Assembly: GCF_018613605.1 (NCBI RefSeq)
Contig: NZ_JAGGPU010000020.1
Span: 139,626-203,625 of the forward strand
Reading direction: 5' to 3'
DNA length: 64,000 nucleotides
Source: Pedobacter sp. ISL-64
GTDB lineage: Bacteria > Bacteroidota > Bacteroidia > Sphingobacteriales > Sphingobacteriaceae
In this document: piece by piece, positions 18,601 through 26,569 of the stretch
Layout: the number at the start of each line of letters is the position of its first letter
Numbering within the stretch: the stretch's first letter is position 1
The notes under the pieces: generated by a model
The model's input: the letters and a program-made list of their open reading frames with translations, nothing else
Database searches by the model: none
What the model was told of the DNA's origin: nothing
Translations under genes and position numbers: made by a program

Positions 18601-19929
18601 ATCCCGATGACCATGATTTTTGAAGTGTTTGCTGAAATAGCCAACGCACAATCGCCTGAAGAAAAGGTACAGAAAATCATGAATATGCGGGTTTTCCAAT
18701 GGATGAACGTGGTTAAACCTTTTCAGGAAACCGTAACGGGCGAATGGAAAGACGAGCAAAGCGTTTACCTTAATCTGGAGCGTTTCGCTAATGCAGAAGT
18801 GCAGCTGGCTGCACAGTTAAGTGCCGCTCCAAACAGAAATTTTGATATTGGAAAATTATTGGATATCGACCGTACTTCTGCGCAGATTTACGACGCGCAC
18901 ATGTTCCACGGACCAGATTACCAGGGTATCAAAAAACTGACCGCAGTTGGTGAAAAAGGAATTACTGGCATCATCGAAGCCTCAGGCGGAAAAGGCTCAT
19001 TGCTCGATAACGCTGGTCAATTATTTGGCTTATGGCTTCAACTCACTTTAGAAAAAGATAGGATTGCTTTCCCTGTTAAAATTCAGGAAATAGAATTTTT
19101 CGGCGATATGGCCGATCAGAAAGGACAATTCGAATGTACCTGCGTACTTACAGAAATAAACGATGAATTTGCCACTGCCGATATCGTGATGAAAAGAGAT
19201 GGCATCACCTGGCTCATTATATCAGGCTGGCAGAACCGCAGATTGGAAATAGACGAACCGCTTTGGAACGTGTCGATGTCGCCACTCCACAACCGTTTAT
19301 CGAAAGAGGTTGCACCTGGCGTTTTCCTTTTCGGCAATGCTTATTCACGAGTGGTATCATGGGATTTTATCCTGAAAAGATATTTCAACCAGACAGAGAA
19401 AAAGCACCACCAAAACCTCTTACCCAATAAAAGAAGAACCTGGATGATCAGTCGCGTGGCGGCGAAAGATGCCGTTCGGAATTTATTGAATACACAGAAA
19501 AACCAGGCCTGTTACCCCATCACCTTCGAAATCTATTCGGATGAATTCCGCAAACCTTACGTTAAAGGTGGTTTAACAGATAACATCAATATCTCGATTG
19601 CACATAAAGGTACCGATGCCGTCGGCATAGCACGTTTTAACGAACCTGTTGGTATCGACATCGAACATATTGAAGAACGGAGCGCCGGTTTCTTCGATCT
19701 TGTGTTTAACGATCACGAAATGGCACTGCTCGAAAGCCGCGACAAAACAGAATGGGCAACCCGGTTCTGGGTAGCCAAAGAAGCTTATGGAAAATACCTT
19801 GGCAAAGGCTTACAGGGCAATCCCAAAGCCTATACTGTTGAAGTAATCAACGGCGAAGAACTATGCATCAATAACATCACAATCAAAACAATCAAACATA
19901 AAAACTATATCATCGGATGGACACTATAA
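15694..19929 (+). CDS. Second synthase subunit: KS-AT-DH-phosphopantetheinyl transferase
   Basis: With the ATG at 15694 this is a 1411-aa protein; a TTG at 15661 would add 11 residues and overlap the previous gene. KS starts at once (KKSDVAIIGMSCIFPG) with C207 in DAACASS and both His motifs. The AT domain has S605 in GHSLGE but its oxyanion loop reads FPGLDGL instead of GQGSQ, so loading may be unusual. A double-hotdog DH follows: H951 in YLIDHSLL and D1105 in LLDNAGQ. Residues about 1240-1411 are an Sfp-type PPTase with VGIDIEHIE and FWVAKEAYGKYLGKG. It complements the first subunit, which lacks DH, and can activate the three carrier proteins of the operon. KR and ACP are absent. Confidence 0.9.
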   Translation: MKKSDVAIIGMSCIFPGAKDMQAFWENIINRVDSTQEVPADRIDPVHFDKAVSGVDRFYCNRGGFIPDHQFDPQRFGILPLAVEGTEPDHLLTLDLVHQALEDASVFEKKYSLDKTGIIIGKGNYVGPGATRAIEIVRTGEQISSVLKDLMPQLTDAEIEKVKHEFQLRKGRFSADTAMGLIPNLVASLVANRLNLGGLAFTLDAACASSLIAVDHGVQELNSGRCDMIIAGGVHLGQNAAFWSIFSQLGALSKQEKIKPFDQNADGLIIGEGCGFVVLKRLDDAIRDQDKIYSVIKGVGISSDGSGTSVMSPSVKGQLKAITEAWKNAELESKNIGYLEAHGTGTPLGDKTEVETLKQFFGQDADLPKAGIGSVKSNIGHAMPAAGIAGLIKSSLALYHGIIPPTLHCDEPVAQLAETRFSAVQKAIDWNQSGLPKLAAVNAFGFGGINAHVVLTAYDTPKKDEVLVIARPSHEALIESLENGDYSIGNGNFRLVLFNPSSERIKKALKIVAKNSPWRNKQDIWYTNAPLLANDGKIAFVFPGLDGLAGGEIKSVADYFNISIDENEKQDGLLSEALNILNKSSVLDQALKQLGIKSDMNAGHSLGEWLAARSSELAEESSVMNLLNVLNPETFELKDSRFIAVGCGLDTLQPIIESITDLYLSNDNCPQQVILCGSKIALDELVPILKVKQIFHQVLPFQSGFHSPFVADKLGLILEGMQDMQFRKTTTPLWSATTLETYPEGFEAIRQLSAEHLIKPVRFRELTEKLYAEGARVFIQVGSGGLVGFIDDTLRGKEISTISANVPIRSGITQLQRVLAALFIEGKEIGLNYLGNIKSTPPQKNKGIKLELGSPIIHNLQTLKGLTIKQAQPTPSKSFVEAKHPVLQAFNENVMEMINMQSEMIELFENAALQVDQPSNWAPAKPIKPVRQSFSQKLDVSLENCPYLIDHSLLRQPKGWPTVEDMDPVIPMTMIFEVFAEIANAQSPEEKVQKIMNMRVFQWMNVVKPFQETVTGEWKDEQSVYLNLERFANAEVQLAAQLSAAPNRNFDIGKLLDIDRTSAQIYDAHMFHGPDYQGIKKLTAVGEKGITGIIEASGGKGSLLDNAGQLFGLWLQLTLEKDRIAFPVKIQEIEFFGDMADQKGQFECTCVLTEINDEFATADIVMKRDGITWLIISGWQNRRLEIDEPLWNVSMSPLHNRLSKEVAPGVFLFGNAYSRVVSWDFILKRYFNQTEKKHHQNLLPNKRRTWMISRVAAKDAVRNLLNTQKNQACYPITFEIYSDEFRKPYVKGGLTDNINISIAHKGTDAVGIARFNEPVGIDIEHIEERSAGFFDLVFNDHEMALLESRDKTEWATRFWVAKEAYGKYLGKGLQGNPKAYTVEVINGEELCINNITIKTIKHKNYIIGWTL

Positions 19930-20213
19930 CTACGAAATTAAGCAGCGAAGAAATCTTCAACCTCATGAAACAATTTATCACCGAAGTAATCGGCGAAGAA
20001 TTTGTTGAAGAAATGGATATCACCCCTGAAAGTTCTTTCACCAAAGATCTGGAAATGGATAGCATCGAAATTGTATCTTTTTCCGAAAAAATCAAAGCGC
20101 ATTTTGGCGAACAGATCGATTTTACGGGCTGGTTATCTTCAATGGATTTAGATCAGCTGATCAACTTAAACTTAGGCATGATCATCTCTTATATCGAAGA
20201 ATGCCAATCATAA
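19917..20213 (+). CDS. Stand-alone acyl carrier protein
   Basis: A 98-aa acidic helical carrier protein. The phosphopantetheine site is S49 in DLEMDSIEIVS, the usual DS(I/L)E motif. It overlaps the PPTase end of the previous gene by 13 bases and the hydrolase behind it by 13 bases, so translation of the three is tightly coupled. It probably receives the finished chain or carries acyl groups for the downstream acyltransferases; this role is inference. Confidence 0.88.
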   Translation: MDTITTKLSSEEIFNLMKQFITEVIGEEFVEEMDITPESSFTKDLEMDSIEIVSFSEKIKAHFGEQIDFTGWLSSMDLDQLINLNLGMIISYIEECQS

Positions 20214-20965
20214 CGGTAAACAACAAATCGGTTCACATTCAGGAGCTCAATAAAGGGGCTGCTGAAACCATCGTCCTCGTTCACGGGATGTTCAGCAACC
20301 TGTCTGTCTATTACTTTAATATCGCGCCGCTATTGGCCACAAAATGTCATGTGGTACTGTACGACTTAAAAAGTCATGGCATGAGCGAAAAGGCTTTGGA
20401 GGGATACGACCTGACGAGCATGACCAACGATCTGTTCGCATTAATGGAGGTTTTAAACCTTCAAAAAGTGCATTTAGGTGGTTATAGTTTCGGTGGATTG
20501 ATTGCTTTAAAAATGGCCATCCGCTTTCCAGAACGCATTAATAAACTGGCAATAATTGAAGCACCAGATCCGAATGACGATAAAACAAGGGGGATTATTG
20601 ATGAGTACAGCCGCGAATTTTTAGAACATTACGTTGAAAATTTCACTGATACCACAAAAGTGAAAATGGGTAAAAGGCAGATGGAGCGCAACCACCGCAT
20701 GTACGAGTACCTTTTTTATCAAACTTCGATTAAAACCGACATGGAACTCGAAAAAGACTTTTTTGGCAGCCCTGCAATCGAAACCATAAAACAGTCTACC
20801 CTATTGCTATATGGCACCGATTCCAATTGCCTAAATGCAGGTAAACATTTAGACGGAATGATTAAAAATGCCTCGTTAATCGCTGTGCCGGGAGATCATA
20901 ATATCCCGATACAACAACCATTGGTAATCGCCGAAGCATTGTTAAACTTCTTTCAGGAAATATAA
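20201..20965 (+). CDS. Alpha/beta hydrolase, thioesterase-like
   Basis: A 254-aa cytoplasmic alpha/beta hydrolase without a signal peptide. Visible are the oxyanion HGM motif (VLVHGMFSN), the nucleophile elbow with S96 in LGGYSFGG, and a C-terminal GDHNIP that supplies the His; the acid is likely Asp in LLYGTDSN. Given its place between the ACP and the glycosyltransferases, the best guess is a type II thioesterase or chain-release enzyme, but it could also act on a glycosylated product. Confidence 0.82.
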   Translation: MPIITVNNKSVHIQELNKGAAETIVLVHGMFSNLSVYYFNIAPLLATKCHVVLYDLKSHGMSEKALEGYDLTSMTNDLFALMEVLNLQKVHLGGYSFGGLIALKMAIRFPERINKLAIIEAPDPNDDKTRGIIDEYSREFLEHYVENFTDTTKVKMGKRQMERNHRMYEYLFYQTSIKTDMELEKDFFGSPAIETIKQSTLLLYGTDSNCLNAGKHLDGMIKNASLIAVPGDHNIPIQQPLVIAEALLNFFQEI

Positions 20966-20977
20966 AATTAAACACAC

Positions 20978-22177
20978 ATGGCAAAATTTGTATTTGTTGT
21001 TCCTCCGCTAACTGGCCATATTAACCCTACGCTAAGTATGGGTACTGCCTTGCTTGAAAGAGGCCACCGTGTAGGATGGATTACTTTAGATGAATCATTA
21101 GGCGATAAACTTCCTGCTGGAGGCGAGTTGCTGTTGATCAGTTACGACCAAAACGACCAACAGAAAAAAGATTCAGAAAAATACCTCGATATCATCACCA
21201 AAAAAATTGTTTACGGTATCGATAGCATCAAATTTCTGTACGAGGAAGTATTGATTCCGCTTAACAGGCACAGTTATGATGGCATTGCCGATTTACTCGA
21301 TCAGTTCAAACCCGATTTGGTGATAACCGACCATCAAATGTTTGCCGGTGCAATTGCCGCAAGCAATAAAAACTATCCTTATGTTACATCTGTTACCGCA
21401 CCTGCAGCCATAAAAGTAATGGATGAGCTGCCCAAAGTGCACGAGTGGGAAGTAAATCAGATTGTGGCCCTGCAAGAAGAATTCGGTATAAATGCCACAG
21501 ATTCTATTGCCTGCTCTGACCTTGCCACTTTGGTATTTACCTCCAGAGATTTTTTTGGGGAGATGGATTTACCCGAGCATTTTAAATTTGTAGGCCCAGT
21601 TTTTAACCGCCGCAAAACTACAATTCCTTTCCACTGGGAAGCATTTCATACCAGCAAACCAAAAATACTGGTCAGCATTGGCACCACCTTCGATCATGAG
21701 CATAAAAAAGCCTTTTTTGCCAAGGTAATCGAGGCTTTCGCTAATGAAGACTTACATGTAGTTGTCGTTTCAGATCCTGCTTTATTTGAGGAATGGCCAG
21801 CCAATTTTACGGTGCAGCGCCAGGTACCACAATTAGAACTTTTGCCTCACCTTGATGCTGTGGTTTGCCATGGCGGACACAATACCGTTTGCGAAACCTT
21901 GATGAATGGCCTGCCCATGGTGGTTATTCCAATAGCATACGATCAAAGCCATGTTGCCGGACGTGTTTTCAGGGTCGGTGCCGGAGAGCGTTTAAACTTT
22001 AACCGGTTTAAAGCCAATCACCTTAAAGAAGCGGTAAACAAAGTGCTGCAGAACGAAAGTTATAAAATCGCTGCAGAACGGATTAAACAATCTTTTATCC
22101 AGGCTGGCGGAACAGAAAGTGCCGCCGATTTATTGGAAAATTTAAGCAACAAAACCTCAAACGTATTCATCAGTTAA
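20978..22177 (+). CDS. GT1 family glycosyltransferase, first of a tandem pair
   Basis: A 399-aa GT-B enzyme of the MGT/YjiC/zeaxanthin-glucosyltransferase kind. The N-terminal acceptor half starts FVFVVPPLTGHINPTLSMG. The C-terminal half carries the nucleotide-sugar site, with H298 in VVCHGGHNTVCETLMNG and the downstream DQ pair in IAYDQSH. It follows the hydrolase by 12 bases. Enzymes of this kind move glucose or similar sugars from UDP or TDP onto hydrophobic acceptors; here the likely acceptor is the product of the synthase. The carotenoid-glycosylation alternative is less likely because no crt genes are present. Confidence 0.88.
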   Translation: MAKFVFVVPPLTGHINPTLSMGTALLERGHRVGWITLDESLGDKLPAGGELLLISYDQNDQQKKDSEKYLDIITKKIVYGIDSIKFLYEEVLIPLNRHSYDGIADLLDQFKPDLVITDHQMFAGAIAASNKNYPYVTSVTAPAAIKVMDELPKVHEWEVNQIVALQEEFGINATDSIACSDLATLVFTSRDFFGEMDLPEHFKFVGPVFNRRKTTIPFHWEAFHTSKPKILVSIGTTFDHEHKKAFFAKVIEAFANEDLHVVVVSDPALFEEWPANFTVQRQVPQLELLPHLDAVVCHGGHNTVCETLMNGLPMVVIPIAYDQSHVAGRVFRVGAGERLNFNRFKANHLKEAVNKVLQNESYKIAAERIKQSFIQAGGTESAADLLENLSNKTSNVFIS

Positions 22178-22187
22178 ATTATACATT

Positions 22188-23396
22188 ATGTCAAAATTCC
22201 TTTTCGTTGTCCCACCTTTTTTTGGCCATATCAGTCCGACTTTAAGTATTGGCACAAGTTTATTGGCCCGCGGCCATGAAGTAAAATGGCTGGGTATTAC
22301 CCCGCTTGCCCAGGTACATTTACCTGAAGGCGGCGAATTTATTTACCCTGAAGAAGATCTGGCTGAGCATGCTGATGAAATACAACGCATTTTAAAACGT
22401 CAGGATGATGGCCCTGCATGTTCTGGTCCGGAGGTGATGAAACTTGCTCTCGAAGAAACCTATGTTCCTTTTGCCAAAATGATGATGAAAGGGCTGAACA
22501 ACTTTGTTGACGCCTGGAAACCTGATGTAATTATTAATGACTGCATTACCTTTGCTGGTGCATTAAGTGCACATTTAAAAGGCATACCATCTGTTACCAC
22601 TACCCCAGTACCACCAGATGTGATGGGTGATACGGCTAACAGTGCACCCAAAATATTCGAGTGGCAACAAAACTTAATTAAAGGTTTGCAAAAAGAAGTA
22701 GGCATTTATAGCGATGATATTCACATCCATTCTCATCAGTTGAATATGGTTTTTACCTCACAGGCTTTTGCAGGTTTTGAAGAAAAGCCACCGCACATGC
22801 ATTTTGTTGGTCCGGTAAAAGGCAGGCCAAATTTAGCGCCATTTGATTGGGAACGTTTAAGTCAGGCCACCACTCCTAAAGTTTTTGTTTCGTTAGGTAC
22901 TTTGCTGGTTGATATTCGTAAAGAATTTTTCCAGAAACTGATTACTGCTTTCGAAAACCAGCCTGTAACAATCGTGGCGGCAACCAATCCTGATATTTTT
23001 GAACAATGGCCTGATAATTTTATCGTAAACGGTTTTGTTCCGCAATCAGAGCTGATGCCACATATGGATGCGGTAATCTGCCATGGTGGTTTTAATACGG
23101 TAAACGATACCTTCACCAATGGTTTACCAATGTTGATTACGCCTATTGCCTACGATCATTTTCATACTGCTAAACTAATTGAGCAAGCAGGTTGTGGAGT
23201 AAGCATCCGATACAAAAGGTTACGCATCAGCGATTTAAGAGATACCGTTTTCGAGCTTTTAGAAAACCCGAAATACCGCCAGGCCGCACAAAAAATAAGA
23301 GAAACATTTATCGAAGCTGGTGGTAACGATAAGGCGGTGCAATTGTTGGAAGATTTTGCAAAAACAGCGCAAGCTGTGGAAACCAACAGCTTGTAA
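22188..23396 (+). CDS. GT1 family glycosyltransferase, second of a tandem pair
   Basis: A 402-aa paralogue of the preceding gene, sharing the start FLFVVPPFFGHISPTLSIG and the donor motif VICHGGFNTVNDTFTNGLP (H299). The DQ pair after the motif is replaced by DH (IAYDHFH), so the sugar donor may differ from that of the first enzyme. The two genes are 10 bases apart and arose by duplication. Together they could add two sugars in sequence or act at two ends of the chain. Confidence 0.87.
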   Translation: MSKFLFVVPPFFGHISPTLSIGTSLLARGHEVKWLGITPLAQVHLPEGGEFIYPEEDLAEHADEIQRILKRQDDGPACSGPEVMKLALEETYVPFAKMMMKGLNNFVDAWKPDVIINDCITFAGALSAHLKGIPSVTTTPVPPDVMGDTANSAPKIFEWQQNLIKGLQKEVGIYSDDIHIHSHQLNMVFTSQAFAGFEEKPPHMHFVGPVKGRPNLAPFDWERLSQATTPKVFVSLGTLLVDIRKEFFQKLITAFENQPVTIVAATNPDIFEQWPDNFIVNGFVPQSELMPHMDAVICHGGFNTVNDTFTNGLPMLITPIAYDHFHTAKLIEQAGCGVSIRYKRLRISDLRDTVFELLENPKYRQAAQKIRETFIEAGGNDKAVQLLEDFAKTAQAVETNSL

Positions 23397-23406
23397 ACCT
23401 TCGACC

Positions 23407-23488
23407 GTCATCTCGACTGAAGCACAGCGGAACGGAGAGATCTATCCAGAAAGATCTCTCGACTGCGTTGCACTCCGCTCGAGACGAC
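23407..23488. repeat. Interspersed inverted-repeat element inside the operon
   Basis: A hairpin-forming copy of the dispersed family: the left arm begins GTCATCTCGACTGAAGC, then AGAGATCT and its complement AGATCTCT, and the right arm ends CCGCTCGAGACGAC. It lies between the second glycosyltransferase and the first acyltransferase. Most other copies separate convergent genes, so this one may attenuate the operon or stabilise the upstream mRNA. Confidence 0.85.
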
Positions 23489-23512
23489 TTTCTATCAGAA
23501 TAATACTAAGAA

Positions 23513-24802
23513 ATGAAAAGAAAACTGTTATTTGGCGAAAGGATGTTATACGGAGATGGAAACAGTCCGTTTAACATTGTAATACCTTTCAAAATCAGGG
23601 GAGAAATCAAGGAAGATGATTTAAAGTTTGCCTTATTCAAAATCCAAAAAAAACACCCCTGGTTAACCGCCGCAATACGTTTTGATGAAGATAAAAGGCC
23701 TTGGTTTGTAACCAATCTTACCGAAACCTTTAGCATTCCAGTTCGCATTGTAGATAGATTAAACGATGCGCATTGGGAGGGGGAATCTACCTATGAATGG
23801 AAAACCGTTTTTGATGCTTCAATTGCACCACTTTGCCGCATTACATGGGTTAAAGGTAAAGCCGTATCCGAATTTTTGATGGTATATCACCATTGTCTTT
23901 GCGATGGCACTTCGGCACTTTCTATTTTAACAGAATTGCTTCAGCTTTTGGATGACCCCGACGCCAATATTGGGAAAGAGATTCCAATTATGGATATAAA
24001 GGATGTGATTCCGAAAAAGGTATTAAACAGCTACCGCAACAGGGCCAAAAACAGATTAATCGGCAAAATTGCAACTTTAGCACTTTGGATCATCCCAATC
24101 AAAAAGGTAGCGGTAGAACGTAAAAAGGATTTTATGCTCCGATGGAAATTTGATCAGGAACTTACCAAACAGCTAATCCAGTTTTGCAAAGCCAATCAGT
24201 TCACTGTAAATACTTTGTTGAGCGCTGCTGTTTTGACGGCATTTAAAGAGGTGAGAAAAGAAAAAGCATTTAATAAAATATCATTACCGGTTGATATCCG
24301 AAACTTTAACCCGATTATTAAAAAAGACCACATTTTTGCCTTCGGATTAATGATTGTACTTTCCCTGATGCCAGAAAAAGACTTTATTGATAATGTGAAG
24401 GCCTTACAAAAAGATGTAAACGATAAATCGGCCAAACTTAATCCTTACAGCTTGATGATGATGATGGAAGCCTGTCACCCTGCATTAAACAACTTCACTA
24501 ATTTCTTAAAATATGGAAAATCGAGTAATGATTGTATGTTTTCAAACCTGGGCAAAATAGACATCGATTACCAATATCGAAACTTCGAAGTAGAGTCCAT
24601 ATTCAGTCCTTCGGTAATGGGACCGTTAGGCAACACCACCACCATGATTGCCTCCACTTACCGCAATCAAATGGATTTTACCTTTGTGGCTAGCGAAGGT
24701 TATGTTCCTTTTGTAGAAGCAGAAGCCATAAAAGAAAAAGTAATAGCTATCCTTAAAGAACAGGTTGAAAAACCAATCGAGATTTTAACTGCAACTGCAT
24801 GA
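23513..24802 (+). CDS. Condensation-domain-like acyltransferase, first copy
   Basis: A 429-aa stand-alone protein of the CoA-dependent acyltransferase/NRPS condensation superfamily. The catalytic signature HHxxxDG is intact in YHHCLCDGTSA (H126, H127). A DIRNF motif near residue 263 matches the structural DFGWG-side region only loosely. No adenylation or carrier domain is attached, so it resembles PapA5 and alcohol acyltransferases in size and layout. In this operon it probably esterifies the glycosylated chain with an acyl group from a carrier protein or CoA. It overlaps the next gene by 4 bases (ATGA). Confidence 0.8.
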   Translation: MKRKLLFGERMLYGDGNSPFNIVIPFKIRGEIKEDDLKFALFKIQKKHPWLTAAIRFDEDKRPWFVTNLTETFSIPVRIVDRLNDAHWEGESTYEWKTVFDASIAPLCRITWVKGKAVSEFLMVYHHCLCDGTSALSILTELLQLLDDPDANIGKEIPIMDIKDVIPKKVLNSYRNRAKNRLIGKIATLALWIIPIKKVAVERKKDFMLRWKFDQELTKQLIQFCKANQFTVNTLLSAAVLTAFKEVRKEKAFNKISLPVDIRNFNPIIKKDHIFAFGLMIVLSLMPEKDFIDNVKALQKDVNDKSAKLNPYSLMMMMEACHPALNNFTNFLKYGKSSNDCMFSNLGKIDIDYQYRNFEVESIFSPSVMGPLGNTTTMIASTYRNQMDFTFVASEGYVPFVEAEAIKEKVIAILKEQVEKPIEILTATA

Positions 24803-26067
24803 AAAGAAGATTAATTTTAGGCGAAAGAATAATGCATGTAGATGCTAAAACACCTCTAAACTGTGTTTTTGGCGCCAAAATTTCGGGTAAAATCAGTGAA
24901 GAAAATTTGCACAAGGCACTGTTTAAAATCCAACAGAAACATCCACTGCTGCAAATGAATATCGATGCTACAGGCAATACACCATATTTTGTACGAAACG
25001 AAAACATCAGAAAAATACCCGTTAGGATTGCTGATCGCCCAACAGATCAAAGCTGGTTGGCTCAATCAAAAATAGAGTGGTATAAACTTTTTGACACCTC
25101 AAACGAGCCATTAGCCAGGTTAGTTTGGTTAAAAGGCGAAACCGAATCAGACCTTTTGCTCGTACTTCCTCATTGTATTTGCGATGGAACTACCATTTTA
25201 AATTTAATGCGGGAGCTGATGACTTTGATTGATGATCCTGAACAAGATCTGGCTCCATATCCTTCATTTCTTTCTGTTCGTGACCTGTTACCAGAAGATT
25301 TTGTGATGAGTAAGGCGGGGCATTTTAAAGGGAAAATTTTTGCAGCGCTTGGCCGTTTGTTTTTCTTTTTTAAATCTACTTCAAACAATAACATAGACAG
25401 GAGCAATTACGCTGTTCATTGGAAAATCAGCACAGAAGACACCAAAAACCTATTAATTAAATGTAAGGAACAAAACACAACTGTACATGCCGCCATCTGT
25501 GTGGCCTTTATGGAAGCTTTTAAACATGTACAAGGCACCAAAGCCCATGGCAAAGTGATCTGTCCGGTTGATATCAGGCGGTTTGTAGAAGCCATAAAAC
25601 AAGATACCATGTTTGCCTTTGCACCCATTGTCGAGTTAAAATTAGCGCAAGGCGAAAACGATTTCTGGACAAAAACCCGAACCTTAAAAACCGATCTGGA
25701 AGCAAAAGTAGCAGAAATGAAAGTCCACAACCTGTTAAACATGAGCGAGTATTTCCATTCATCAGTAAATAAAATGATCGGCTTTTTGAAAACAACAAAG
25801 GGCACACACGATGTGACGCTCAGCAACATGGGACTTTTAAACATCCCGAAGGATTATCAGGATTTTTCGATTGAAACCATTTATAGTCCTACGGTTGCTT
25901 TCCCATGGAAAAACGCCAACACTTTAGTATGCAGCACTTTTAACGGACAGCTGGATTTCTCTTTTATGTCAAACGAATCATTCCTTCGGGAATTCGAAGC
26001 CTGGCAGATAAAAGACAGGGTAATGGAACTGATTAAGGAAAATTTAAACGAACTGGTCAATGTCTGA
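24799..26067 (+). CDS. Condensation-domain-like acyltransferase, second copy
   Basis: A 422-aa paralogue of the preceding gene (shared start MKRRLILGERIM and KIQQKHPLLQ). Its signature reads LPHCICDGTT: the catalytic second His (H125) and the Asp-Gly are kept, but the first His is Pro. The first His is less critical in the superfamily, so activity is plausible. The pair may place two different acyl groups, or form a heterodimer. The downstream gene overlaps it by 8 bases. Confidence 0.77.
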   Translation: MKRRLILGERIMHVDAKTPLNCVFGAKISGKISEENLHKALFKIQQKHPLLQMNIDATGNTPYFVRNENIRKIPVRIADRPTDQSWLAQSKIEWYKLFDTSNEPLARLVWLKGETESDLLLVLPHCICDGTTILNLMRELMTLIDDPEQDLAPYPSFLSVRDLLPEDFVMSKAGHFKGKIFAALGRLFFFFKSTSNNNIDRSNYAVHWKISTEDTKNLLIKCKEQNTTVHAAICVAFMEAFKHVQGTKAHGKVICPVDIRRFVEAIKQDTMFAFAPIVELKLAQGENDFWTKTRTLKTDLEAKVAEMKVHNLLNMSEYFHSSVNKMIGFLKTTKGTHDVTLSNMGLLNIPKDYQDFSIETIYSPTVAFPWKNANTLVCSTFNGQLDFSFMSNESFLREFEAWQIKDRVMELIKENLNELVNV

Positions 26068-26569
26068 TAAAGTGGAATATGATGAGCAGGCAAAAGTGTC
26101 GAACTGGCGAAAGTTTGTTCGCAAAAACCTGCTGATACACCTTATCCCAAACACGGTATTGAATACTATAGTGCCATATTTTGCTTTTAAAGCACAAAAT
26201 TCGGTGCATTTATTTAGTGGAGAGCAAAATCTGGCCAGGTTTTTATTGCCGATGTCGTTGCTCTTACCCTTTATGATTACCCTCGATATTTTAAAAAAAA
26301 TAAAACTGCTGCAACACTCTGGCGCCATTAACTATAAGATAGACGAAAAAATTACAGGTTACCCTTTTATATTGAAAAAAGCAGGTTTAAATGGCTTGTA
26401 CAGCATTTTGGCGGTATTTGCATTGATGCTCACACTGCACTTCTCTTTTCCTAAAAATCACGATTTCGGAATTACCCCATCTGCTGTATGTGCGGGATTG
26501 TTGGCAGGTTTATATTCCATTACCTTTTTTTATCTCGCTATAAGAAGGTTTAAAGATGATGCGGTGTAG
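26060..26569 (+). CDS. Small integral membrane protein of the lipid/polyketide operon
   Basis: A 169-aa protein with about four predicted membrane spans (near residues 25-45, 65-82, 112-130 and 138-158) and no family I recognise. It is the last gene of the operon and overlaps its neighbour, so it is probably part of the pathway: an anchor for the acyltransferases or a factor for moving the lipid. No larger transporter gene is present in the operon. Confidence 0.6.
   Translation: MSDKVEYDEQAKVSNWRKFVRKNLLIHLIPNTVLNTIVPYFAFKAQNSVHLFSGEQNLARFLLPMSLLLPFMITLDILKKIKLLQHSGAINYKIDEKITGYPFILKKAGLNGLYSILAVFALMLTLHFSFPKNHDFGITPSAVCAGLLAGLYSITFFYLAIRRFKDDAV

Noticed and set aside
20978..23396. Carotenoid glucosylation (CrtX) as the role of the GT pair
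   Set aside because: The enzymes resemble CrtX-type GT1, but no carotenoid genes are in the operon, which is built around a polyketide synthase.
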